Shown here one piece after another: positions 25,235-33,019 of a DNA stretch of 33,043 nt. The position numbers and the translations under genes were made by a program. The first letter of the stretch is position 1, and the number at the start of each line of letters is the position of its first letter. Source of the stretch: Peptococcaceae bacterium UBA6116 (GTDB lineage Bacteria; Bacillota; Desulfitobacteriia; Desulfitobacteriales; Syntrophobotulaceae); the NCBI GenBank assembly GCA_002423425.1, contig DIWC01000005.1:2635-35677 (forward strand). The letters run 5' to 3'. The notes below the pieces were generated by a model. That model was not told the DNA's origin and did not search any database. It saw nothing but the letters and a program-made list of their open reading frames with translations.

Positions 25235-25750
25235 ATGGGAACTAGTGTTTGCAATTGCAAATCTGAAAAATTCAAACAACTGGAGTTAATTATCGCTGAA
25301 CATAAAGATCAGCCCGGTTCACTGATTCCTGTTATGCATGAAGCTCAGGAATTGTTTGGATATTTGCCGTTAGAAGTTCAGACGGTTATTGCTGAAGGGC
25401 TGGATGTGCCGCTGGCTGATGTTTATGGAGTAGCAACTTTCTACTCCAAATTCACGCTTCAAGCGAAAGGACAATACCAAATTAATGTCTGTCTTGGTAC
25501 AGCCTGCTATGTCAAAGGGGCCCAATTGATTATTGAAAAAGTAGCCGATATGCTCAAAATCAAAGTTGGGGAAACATCTCAGGATGGGCTGTTTTCCTTA
25601 GACGCAACACGGTGTATTGGGGCCTGTGGTTTGGCACCTGTTATGACGGTTAATGAGAAGGTTTACGGTCAGCTGACTGTCGATAAAGTCGAAAAGATCA
25701 TGAAAGAGTACCTTGATACTGTTGGGAGGGATAAAAATGCTAACGCTTAA
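25235..25750 (+). CDS. hydC: [FeFe]-hydrogenase, NuoE-like subunit (operon 2)
   Basis: 171 residues. A NuoE-like thioredoxin fold with Cys ligands in NVCLGTACYVKG and TRCIGACGLAP and the segment DVYGVATFYSKF. GGAGGGGG precedes the ATG. It is the paralogue of the gene at 21719 and overlaps the start of the following hydB by 14 bases, so the two are probably coupled. Confidence 0.92.
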   Translation: MGTSVCNCKSEKFKQLELIIAEHKDQPGSLIPVMHEAQELFGYLPLEVQTVIAEGLDVPLADVYGVATFYSKFTLQAKGQYQINVCLGTACYVKGAQLIIEKVADMLKIKVGETSQDGLFSLDATRCIGACGLAPVMTVNEKVYGQLTVDKVEKIMKEYLDTVGRDKNANA

Positions 25751-27560
25751 ACAGCTTGATGAAATCCGTGAAAAGACCCTAACAGCAGCCAACCTTGACA
25801 ACAACCGCAAGGGTACTCGCATCGTGGTTGGCATGGCAACCTGTGGCCTGGCAGCGGGAGCCCAACCCGTATATGATCTTTTCCAAGAAGCCATAGATAA
25901 AAAAGGGTTAGGCGGAGTCACAATTGCTCAGAGTGGTTGTATCGGAACCTGCAGTTTAGAGCCGATTGTTGATGTTTATGTTCCCGGAAAAGAGAAAATA
26001 ACTTATATTCAGGTTAATCCGGAAAAAGCTCAGAGGATCATCGATGAGCATTTGGCAAAGAATCAGGTTGTCAGTGAATTCACCAAAGATCTTGATTTTA
26101 CCGGTCAGGAAAGAATAGCTTTGCGCAATTGCGGAATCATTAACCCGGAAGATATTAATGAGTACATTGCTCTGGACGGTTATAAAGCGATTGCCAAAGT
26201 TTTAAATGAAATGACACCAGCCGAGCTTATCAACGAGATAAAAAAATCAGGTTTAAGGGGACGCGGCGGTGCCGGATTCCCAACAGGAATGAAATGGCAG
26301 TTTGCTTCCACGAGTACGGGACAAAAGTATGTCTGCTGTAATGCCGACGAAGGTGACCCGGGGGCTTATATGGACAGGAGTGTTCTCGAAGGAGACCCTC
26401 ATTCGGTTCTGGAAGCAATGGCCATTGCCGGCTATGCGATTGGTGCCAATCAGGGATATATTTATGTCCGTGCGGAATATCCGGTGGCTATTAAACGTCT
26501 GGATATTGCTATAGCACAGGCCCGGGAGGCCGGCCTTCTGGGCAAGAATATCCTGGGAACAGATTTTGAATTCGATATTGAACTCCGGCTGGGAGCCGGT
26601 GCTTTTGTTTGCGGTGAAGAGACTGCGCTCATGACTTCGATTGAAGGCAAACGCGGCGAACCAAGACCCCGTCCGCCATTTCCTGCAATAAAAGGTCTTT
26701 TTGCTAAACCGACTATTCTTAATAACGTAGAAACTTGGGCAAATATTCCTCCCATTATCCTTAAAGGGGCCGATTGGTTTGCCGGAATTGGTACTGAAAG
26801 AAGTAAAGGCACAAAAGTATTTGCTCTAGTTGGGAAAATTAATAATATTGGTCTGATCGAGGTTCCCATGGGAACTACCATGAGAACTGTTATTGAAAAA
26901 ATTGGCGGCGGAATTGCAAATGGTAAAAAATTTAAAGCTGCACAAACCGGTGGACCTTCAGGCGGTTGTATTCCGGCAGAAAAAATTGATACGCCAATCG
27001 AATATGAAACACTGATTGAGTTGGGTTCGATGATGGGTTCAGGCGGCATGATCGTTATGGATGAAGACAACTGCATAGTTGACGTGGCTCGTTTCTTCTT
27101 GGAGTTTACCGTTGATGAATCATGCGGAAAATGTCCGCCGTGCCGTATCGGAACCAAGCGGATGCTTCAATTGCTGGAAAAAATCTGCAATAACGAGGGC
27201 GAGGAGAGCGATATCGAAGTCCTGGAGAACCTGGCTAAGACCATCAAAGCGGGTGCTCTCTGTGCTTTGGGACAAACCGCGCCGAACCCGGTTTTAAGTA
27301 CCTTGCGATATTTCCGCCATGAATATGACGCCCATATAAAAGAAAAAAAATGTCCGGCCGGAGTCTGCAAAGCATTTATGAAATATGTCATTGATAAGGA
27401 TAAATGCACAAAATGTCACATTTGTGCTAAAAGCTGTCCAACTAACGCCATTATCGGTAACCCGAAAGAGACTCACTATATTGATCCTGAGCTCTGTATC
27501 AAGTGCGGCCTTTGTATTACCAAGTGCCCGAAAAAAGCCATCGAAAAAACGAATAATTAG
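25737..27560 (+). CDS. hydB: [FeFe]-hydrogenase, NuoF-like flavin subunit, full-length (operon 2)
   Basis: 607 residues. The N-terminal thioredoxin-like [2Fe-2S] domain (about 1-125: VGMATCGLAAGA and QSGCIGTCSLEP) is followed by the NuoF core (GRGGAGFPTGMKWQF, CNADEGDPGAYMDRS, GAGAFVCGEETALMTSIEGKRGEPR, ESCGKCPPCRIG) and a C-terminal ferredoxin with two clusters (CTKCHICAKSCP, CIKCGLCITKCP). This full architecture is that of HydB in electron-bifurcating HydABC enzymes, where NADH and reduced ferredoxin are used together. The start is ATG 25737 after GGGAGGG. Confidence 0.94.
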   Translation: MLTLKQLDEIREKTLTAANLDNNRKGTRIVVGMATCGLAAGAQPVYDLFQEAIDKKGLGGVTIAQSGCIGTCSLEPIVDVYVPGKEKITYIQVNPEKAQRIIDEHLAKNQVVSEFTKDLDFTGQERIALRNCGIINPEDINEYIALDGYKAIAKVLNEMTPAELINEIKKSGLRGRGGAGFPTGMKWQFASTSTGQKYVCCNADEGDPGAYMDRSVLEGDPHSVLEAMAIAGYAIGANQGYIYVRAEYPVAIKRLDIAIAQAREAGLLGKNILGTDFEFDIELRLGAGAFVCGEETALMTSIEGKRGEPRPRPPFPAIKGLFAKPTILNNVETWANIPPIILKGADWFAGIGTERSKGTKVFALVGKINNIGLIEVPMGTTMRTVIEKIGGGIANGKKFKAAQTGGPSGGCIPAEKIDTPIEYETLIELGSMMGSGGMIVMDEDNCIVDVARFFLEFTVDESCGKCPPCRIGTKRMLQLLEKICNNEGEESDIEVLENLAKTIKAGALCALGQTAPNPVLSTLRYFRHEYDAHIKEKKCPAGVCKAFMKYVIDKDKCTKCHICAKSCPTNAIIGNPKETHYIDPELCIKCGLCITKCPKKAIEKTNN

Positions 27561-27581
27561 AAGGAAAGGAGTATAAAAGGA

Positions 27582-29342
27582 ATGAAACAGGTTACGCTTA
27601 CTATCGATGGCCGAAGTGTTACGGTACCGGAAGATTACACCGTATTGCTGGCCGCCAAAGAGTTAAATATTAATATCCCTACTCTCTGTTACCTGAAAGA
27701 TATCAATCAGATCGGTGCTTGCCGCATGTGTCTGGTTGAAATTAAGGGAGGACGTGCCTTACAGGCATCTTGCGTGCTGCCTGTATCGGAAGGCATGGAA
27801 GTAAAAACCAATACTCCGGTTCTTAGAGAAACTCGTAAGACCATCCTGGAGTTGATTTTATCCGACCATAAAAGGGAATGTACAACTTGTGTACGCAGTA
27901 ATAACTGTGAATTACAAAACCTTTCCAGCCAATTTGGGGTTGGGGATATTTATTTCAAAACCAGACTCTCCGATGCCAAAATTGATGATCTTTCGCTTTC
28001 GATTGTCAGAGATCAAAGCAAATGCATTCTTTGCCGTCGTTGTGTAGCTGTTTGTCACGATGTCCAAGGAGTGGGTGTTATTCAGGCCACCAAGCGTGGT
28101 TTTCATACTAGAATTGAGCCTGCCTTCGGCATGAGCTTGAATGAAGTGTCTTGTATCAACTGCGGGCAATGTATTCAGGCATGTCCGGTTGGAGCATTAA
28201 AAGAAAAGGATGATACCGAAAAAGTTTGGGAAGCACTGGCCAATCCGGAAATGCATGTTGTAGTGCAAACCGCTCCCGCTATCAGGGTAGCTTTGGGCGA
28301 AGAATTCGGTATGCAAGCTGGCAGCATCGTTACCGGAAAAATGGCAGGGGCTCTTAGAAGATTAGGTTTTGACAAAGTGTTTGATACCGACTTCAGTGCC
28401 GACTTGACCATCATGGAAGAAGGAACAGAATTAATCGGACGCATCAAAAACGGTGGCAAACTGCCGATGATTACTTCATGCAGTTCAGGCTGGATTAAAT
28501 TCCTTGAGTTTTATTACCCTGATTTTATCGACAACCTTTCTACCTGTAAGTCTCCGCAGCAAATGATGGGCGCCGTTATTAAAACTTATTACGCTCAAAA
28601 GGCAGGAGTTGATCCTTCCAAAATATTTTCTGTTTCGGTTATGCCTTGTACTGCGAAAAAGTTTGAGTGCCAGCGTCCGGAAATGAATGCTTCAGGCTAT
28701 CAGGATGTCGACGTAGCGCTTACGACCAGAGAACTGGCGCATATGATCAAGCAAGCTGGTATTAACTTTGTTAACCTTGAAGATGAAGCTTTTGACAGCC
28801 CGTTAGGAGAAAGCACCGGTGCAGCGCTTATCTTCGGGGCTACCGGAGGTACTATGGAAGCAGCCCTAAGAACTGTGGCTGAAGTATTGACCGGCAAAGA
28901 AGCTCAAAGTATTGAGTATCAGGCTGTCCGTGGCCTAGAAGGTATTAAGGAAGCAACTGTTAAGATTGGCGACTTGGAAGTCAAAGCGGCAGTTGCCCAT
29001 GGAACAGGAAATGCACGTAAGCTTTTGGATAAGATTCGGGCCGGTGAAGCCAACTATCATTTTATCGAGGTCATGGCTTGCTCAGGCGGGTGTGCAACCG
29101 GCGGAGGCCAACCTATCCGTACATCTACCGAAAAAATGACGATTGATTTTCGAGACGTACGCGGTCAAGCGCTTTACAAAGCCGATACCCAATTTAAACA
29201 AAGAAAATCTCATGAAAATCCGGAAATCAAAAAGATTTATGACGACTTCTTAGGCGCTCCGAACAGCCATAAATCTCACGAATTGCTGCATACCAATTAT
29301 CATAAGCGTGACTTATATCCAAGTAATGAGGACAAGTGCTAA
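27582..29342 (+). CDS. hydA: [FeFe]-hydrogenase, catalytic subunit HydA (operon 2)
   Basis: 586 residues. The same domain order as the first HydA: [2Fe-2S], His-Cys3 cluster (HKRECTTC), two ferredoxin clusters (CILCRRCVAVC, CINCGQCIQACP), and the H-cluster with L1 TSCSSGW, L2 MPCTAKKFE, L3 EVMACSGGCATGGGQP. In L1 both the second Cys and the Pro of the classical TSCCPxW are Ser. The C-terminus is longer than in the paralogue by a few residues (DLYPSNEDKC). The codon for Arg is often CGT or CGC here, unlike operon 1. It is the last gene of the unit, with a clear terminator after it. Confidence 0.94.
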   Translation: MKQVTLTIDGRSVTVPEDYTVLLAAKELNINIPTLCYLKDINQIGACRMCLVEIKGGRALQASCVLPVSEGMEVKTNTPVLRETRKTILELILSDHKRECTTCVRSNNCELQNLSSQFGVGDIYFKTRLSDAKIDDLSLSIVRDQSKCILCRRCVAVCHDVQGVGVIQATKRGFHTRIEPAFGMSLNEVSCINCGQCIQACPVGALKEKDDTEKVWEALANPEMHVVVQTAPAIRVALGEEFGMQAGSIVTGKMAGALRRLGFDKVFDTDFSADLTIMEEGTELIGRIKNGGKLPMITSCSSGWIKFLEFYYPDFIDNLSTCKSPQQMMGAVIKTYYAQKAGVDPSKIFSVSVMPCTAKKFECQRPEMNASGYQDVDVALTTRELAHMIKQAGINFVNLEDEAFDSPLGESTGAALIFGATGGTMEAALRTVAEVLTGKEAQSIEYQAVRGLEGIKEATVKIGDLEVKAAVAHGTGNARKLLDKIRAGEANYHFIEVMACSGGCATGGGQPIRTSTEKMTIDFRDVRGQALYKADTQFKQRKSHENPEIKKIYDDFLGAPNSHKSHELLHTNYHKRDLYPSNEDKC

Positions 29343-29371
29343 GGGAAATAATTAGTTGAAGATCAATAGAG

Positions 29372-29406
29372 GATGCCTCAAACTTAAAATTTGGGGCATT
29401 TTTTTT
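29372..29406 (+). terminator. Terminator after hydCBA-2
   Basis: A stem of about 11 bp with one G-T pair (around 29373-29383 and 29389-29399) is followed by TTTTTTTT. It ends the second hydrogenase operon. Confidence 0.85.
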
Positions 29407-29588
29407 CTTGTACAATGCTCAATCTCAACCACGCTGGACGCTTCTTAATGGGGAGAACTTTTTTGACGCTCCAGATTGGGAGGAATATTTAGGAAACGTG
29501 TAGAATCATAGATATAATTTGTCATAATCCTCCATGGGATTATATATTAAAAAACATAACCCATTAGTTAGTAGGAAAGGATATAAAG

Positions 29589-31085
29589 ATGAACAAATTT
29601 ACATTATTGATTAATAATGCTTTGAAGATACTTTTTATAATCATTATCTTAAGTTCGATTAGTTATACGAGCTTATACTACAAAGCCAATCTGCCATTGT
29701 ATACGGGACTCATCTTTCTTGGTATTTGGGCTGCTTTGGGATTTTTGTTTTTTCGAATGAAGCGGAAAACCAATTTTAAAGTGCTTTTTGGCAGCATTCT
29801 TGTGGTTAGTCTGTGTCTAAGGATTTTATGGTTTTTAAACATAGACAGTCTGCCGATTTCAGATTTTGGCATAATGTTTTATTCCGGTGGCCAGTTTATT
29901 CAGGGCAAAGTAGAAATGTTTCAGGGAATTAACTATTTTGCTAGATTTCCCCATTCGTCACTCACAGTTATGTACTTTGGCTTAATACAGTATCTATTTT
30001 CGGACGCGCTCAGTATGACGCGTATGATTAATATCGGCTTTTCGATCCTCAATGTTATTTTACTTTATTTTATTTCCTATCAGGTATTCCAAGACAGGCA
30101 TAAAAGCCTCGGGGTCATGTTTATTGCAAGCATTTTTCCACCAATGATTTATTACAACAATGTTTTTGCTTCAGAGAATCTCGCAATGCCGCTATTTCTG
30201 CTGAGTGTTCTTTTTTACCTTAAAGCTGTAAAAGACAAAAAAATAATGTTGTTTATTTGTTCCGGAATATTTTTAAGCCTCACCCACTTATTTAGGCCAA
30301 TTGGTTATGTTGTTATTGTAGCTTATGTCCTATACGGATTGATCTATTATCAAAATGACATCAAAGCAAAGCTTATGGCCTTGCTAAGCGTTTTGCTGTC
30401 ATCCATTTTGCCGCTTGTTCTTATCAGCATGGTTTTGGTGCAAATGGGAATCACGCAGTATCCGTTGTGGCAGGGAACTGAACCGTTGACTGTTTCAGTG
30501 CTGAAAGGTACAAATATTACCTCCGGTGGCCGTTGGAATATCGAAGATGCTTCAGTATTCGAAAGATTCAATGGTGACTATGAAGCGGTTGATGCAGAGA
30601 GCAAGCGACTTATCAAAGAAAGGTTTAAAGAAACCCCACCCTTCGAATGGTTTAAATTTTATATTGAAAAATACGTCAGCCAATGGTGTGTGGGTGATTT
30701 TGCAGGAACATATTGGGCTGAAGCAGGGCGTACGGACGATGAGACGCAGATCAGATTTGCTCAGGGCATTCACAGTGAGAATAAAATGATTATCTCCATG
30801 CTTTCCCAGGGATTTTTATTCAATCAGATTGTCTGGATATTCTTATTAGGGCTATCCTTTTTTGGATTATTTCGTAAAGAAGTGTCTAACAGTCGGAGTA
30901 TACAGCTTCTGTATATTCTTTTTTGTGGCTTTGCCCTATTTTATTTAATTACCGAATCACAATCCAGATATAGTTATATGGCATCCTGGCTTTTCCCCAT
31001 TTTGGCGATAACTGCCTTTAGAGGACTGAAAGAAAATAATGAAGCTGAAGCTGGTGATAAGCCATTGGAAAGGTTAAACAAATGA
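29589..31085 (+). CDS. GT39-like multi-pass membrane glycosyltransferase
   Basis: 498 residues with about eleven hydrophobic segments and a 110-residue extracytoplasmic loop (roughly 295-400). The first loop region includes SLPISDFGIMFYSGGQF, with an Asp in the position expected for the catalytic Asp of GT39/ArnT/PMT-type (GT-C) enzymes. These use polyprenyl-phosphate sugars as donors outside the membrane. The acceptor is unknown. The neighbours (UbiA remnant and HAD-GtrA) fit use of a lipid-linked pentose or other polyprenyl sugar. GGAAAGG precedes the ATG. The TGA stop overlaps the ATG of the following broken gene. Confidence 0.75.
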   Translation: MNKFTLLINNALKILFIIIILSSISYTSLYYKANLPLYTGLIFLGIWAALGFLFFRMKRKTNFKVLFGSILVVSLCLRILWFLNIDSLPISDFGIMFYSGGQFIQGKVEMFQGINYFARFPHSSLTVMYFGLIQYLFSDALSMTRMINIGFSILNVILLYFISYQVFQDRHKSLGVMFIASIFPPMIYYNNVFASENLAMPLFLLSVLFYLKAVKDKKIMLFICSGIFLSLTHLFRPIGYVVIVAYVLYGLIYYQNDIKAKLMALLSVLLSSILPLVLISMVLVQMGITQYPLWQGTEPLTVSVLKGTNITSGGRWNIEDASVFERFNGDYEAVDAESKRLIKERFKETPPFEWFKFYIEKYVSQWCVGDFAGTYWAEAGRTDDETQIRFAQGIHSENKMIISMLSQGFLFNQIVWIFLLGLSFFGLFRKEVSNSRSIQLLYILFCGFALFYLITESQSRYSYMASWLFPILAITAFRGLKENNEAEAGDKPLERLNK

Positions 31086-31289
31086 AAAAATATTATCTGG
31101 ACAGTGATGCTGGTTATGATAATATTTATGAAATACAGCCTGCAAGTTGAAGGGGGTTCACATGGTGATCCGGTTGACATATTGCTTGGGGACAAAACAC
31201 TTCTGGGTCTTGTGATTTCCTATGTGGTCATCGTGTTTATCATCATCTATTTAAACGATATCAATTTGGCGGTATCAATGATTTTCTGA
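31082..31289 (+). pseudogene. Remnant of UbiA-family prenyltransferase (DPPR synthase-like), internally deleted
   Basis: The ATGA junction starts a frame MKKYYL, which fits the N-terminus of UbiA-type decaprenyl-phosphate phosphoribosyltransferases, but it runs to a stop at 31148-31150. In another frame the bases after the junction read LVMIIFMKYSLQVEGG, then GDPVDILLGDKTLLGLVISY and a final helix, which I recognise as the C-terminus of that family (GDPV-x-LL-x-DK-x-LL). About 650 bp of the middle seems to be missing with a frame change. The C-terminal fragment cannot be active. Position, between the glycosyltransferase and HAD-GtrA genes, fits an original intact operon. Confidence 0.6.
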
Positions 31290-31302
31290 CGTAAGGATCT
31301 AA

Positions 31303-32283
31303 GTGATAAAAATGAATGTATATGATTTTGATAAGACTATTTATGCCGGCGACAGCACACTGGATTTTTATATGTACTGTTTAAAAAAATACCCAAAGAT
31401 CGTATTTTATCTTCCACCCCAACTATGGGCGGCACTATTGTACGTGATGGGTGTATATAGCAAGGTGCGCTTTAAAGAAACATTCTATTCTTTTCTCTAT
31501 TCCCTGAACGATATTGACGGGGTCATCGATGGGTTTTGGGCGTCTCATGAGCATAAAATTCAGGAATGGTACAAAAAACAAAGGCATGGCAGTGATGTGG
31601 TCATCTCGGCATCACCGGAGTTTTTGCTTAAACCGATATGTGAAAAGCTGGGGATAAAGATCCTGATTGCGTCGAAAGTGCATAAAGCCACCGGCAGGTA
31701 TGACGGCGAAAACTGTTACGGACAGAATAAAGTTGAACGCCTGAATTGTGAAATCAAAGAATTTGTAATCGATGAATTCTATTCAGATTCCTTATCGGAT
31801 GCTCCCCTAGCCAATTTGGCTAAGCAGAGTTATCATGTTGATGGTGAAACGATTATCTCCTGGTCTGATTATCAGTCAAGTGGATTTAAGAAAGCCAAAA
31901 TGTTATTTGCATCCAAAGAGTTTATTGTGTTTTTAATCATTGGTACGATTAATGCGCTAAACGGTGTTTTATTTGCTTATCTATTTTCCCTGCCGTTCGA
32001 TGTGAATGCAGCTTTTATTGCAGGCTACATGACGAGCCTTAGCATATCATATCTGCTTAACAGCTTATTTACATTTAAAGAAACACTTTCTTTGAAGAAG
32101 TATTTAAAATTTTGTTTTTCTTATATACCAAATTTCTTGATTCAAAATATTATTGTACTTATCTTTTATAACTTTCTGGGCTGGCACAAACTGTTTGCCT
32201 ATTCTTTAGCTGCTATTATTGGGGTGCCGGTTACATTTATTCTGATTAAGTATTTTGCTTTTAAGAAAGATGCTGCTATTTAG
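31303..32283 (+). CDS. HAD-superfamily phosphatase fused to GtrA-like membrane domain
   Basis: 326 residues. Residues 1 to about 200 are a HAD-IB phosphatase: motif I DFDKT, motif II ISASPEF, motif III Lys in GQNKVERLN, motif IV DEFYSDSLSDAP. Residues from about 210 are a four-helix GtrA domain (EFIVFLIIGTINALNGVLF through FILIKYFAFKK), a family proposed to move polyprenyl-phosphate sugars across the membrane. The pairing fits dephosphorylation of polyprenyl-phosphate-pentose 5-phosphate followed by flipping. The start may be GTG 31303 (5 bases after AAGGA) or ATG 31312. Its UbiA partner just upstream is broken. Confidence 0.85.
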   Translation: MIKMNVYDFDKTIYAGDSTLDFYMYCLKKYPKIVFYLPPQLWAALLYVMGVYSKVRFKETFYSFLYSLNDIDGVIDGFWASHEHKIQEWYKKQRHGSDVVISASPEFLLKPICEKLGIKILIASKVHKATGRYDGENCYGQNKVERLNCEIKEFVIDEFYSDSLSDAPLANLAKQSYHVDGETIISWSDYQSSGFKKAKMLFASKEFIVFLIIGTINALNGVLFAYLFSLPFDVNAAFIAGYMTSLSISYLLNSLFTFKETLSLKKYLKFCFSYIPNFLIQNIIVLIFYNFLGWHKLFAYSLAAIIGVPVTFILIKYFAFKKDAAI

Positions 32284-32728
32284 TTGTGGTATTGTTTACC
32301 ATAGTGTTGGGACACTTCCTTTCATGGTTCATTTTTTCTCATATACACTGCTGAAAATCTCGTAATGAGCAGGTTGCGATCTCGCTCTCTTGCAGTTCTT
32401 GCAGAGTGACAATAATGCCAAATATGTACTTTCACCAGAATAATGCTCTCCAAAAGTTTGCGTCAATATTTGGGTATTTTCTGAAAACCATATCGGGTAT
32501 GTTGAGATGAAGGAAATGTTCGGCCTGCCGAAAGAGCTTGCCGGAGAGAATATGGATTGAGAATAAAGTAATATTTTGGTATGATAGATTAAGAGGGAAG
32601 CACTTCTGCGTACAAATTTAAACTGGTCGAAATCGACTGGTTTAAATTTATTAGGTGCTAAACTACATATCAGCCGGAGTCTTTGTTTGCTTACTATAGT
32701 GAACTCAATGGGTAAGGAGGCCAGATAT
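32284..32728. other. Unassigned 445-bp region with an imperfect hairpin
   Basis: No convincing gene. On the + strand 32462-32557 reads as an open stretch ending ...KEMFGLPKELAGENMD, and on the - strand 32775-32329 is open for 148 codons, but neither shows a family or a ribosome site. At 32614-32649 two 17-base arms (15 of 17 pairing) form a hairpin with a 2-base loop and no T tail. The region is probably decayed genes. Confidence 0.4.
32614..32649. repeat. Imperfect inverted repeat
   Basis: Bases 32614-32630 and 32633-32649 are reverse complements except for two central positions. It lies upstream of a broken RhuM-like gene and may be a repeat edge or an operator. Confidence 0.5.
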
Positions 32729-32983
32729 ATGAACGCCAAAGACGAAAACAAAATCATCTTATACCAAGATGACAATGGGATAACAAAAGTTTCAGTGCGC
32801 TTTGCCGAGGAAGATTTGTGGTTGACACAAAAGCAAATTGCAGAGATTATTGAAGGAATTTACAAAGACGAGGAATTGCAATCCGAGGCAACTCACTAGA
32901 AATTCTTGTTAGTTCAAAAAGAGGGAAATCGTAATGTAAAACGAGAAGTTTCGCATTACAATCTTGATATGATAAAAAGCTAA
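32729..32983 (+). pseudogene. Decayed RhuM-family gene
   Basis: A strong ribosome site (GGTAAGGAGG) precedes ATG 32729. The frame reads DENKIILYQDDNGITKVSVR, then WLTQKQIAEI, the start of RhuM/virulence RhuM-family proteins. Where the family continues with a QTTxQNI helix it jumps to EGIYKDEELQSEATH, so about 12-15 codons are missing. A TAG (32897-32899) interrupts, after which the same frame goes on as KFLLVQKEGNRNVKREVSHYNLDMI, again RhuM-like, and ends at 32981-32983. Internal deletion, nonsense codon and truncation show that the gene is dead. Confidence 0.75.
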
Positions 32984-32991
32984 AATATAAT
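32964..32991 (+). promoter_or_regulatory. Promoter before the last gene
   Basis: TTGATA (32964-32969), 16-base spacer, consensus TATAAT (32986-32991). It lies 28 bases before the start codon at 33020 and partly in the end of the RhuM remnant. Confidence 0.65.
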
Positions 32992-33019
32992 GAGGGTCGA
33001 AAGCTTGTAGGAGATAGAA

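Noticed and set aside
26462..27157. 231-codon open frame on the - strand inside hydB-2
   Set aside because: It is antisense to a highly conserved NuoF core and has low-complexity composition.
32329..32775. 148-codon - frame in the region before the RhuM remnant
   Set aside because: It overlaps the ribosome site and start of the RhuM-like gene on the other strand, spans the hairpin, and shows no family; kept only as part of the unassigned region.
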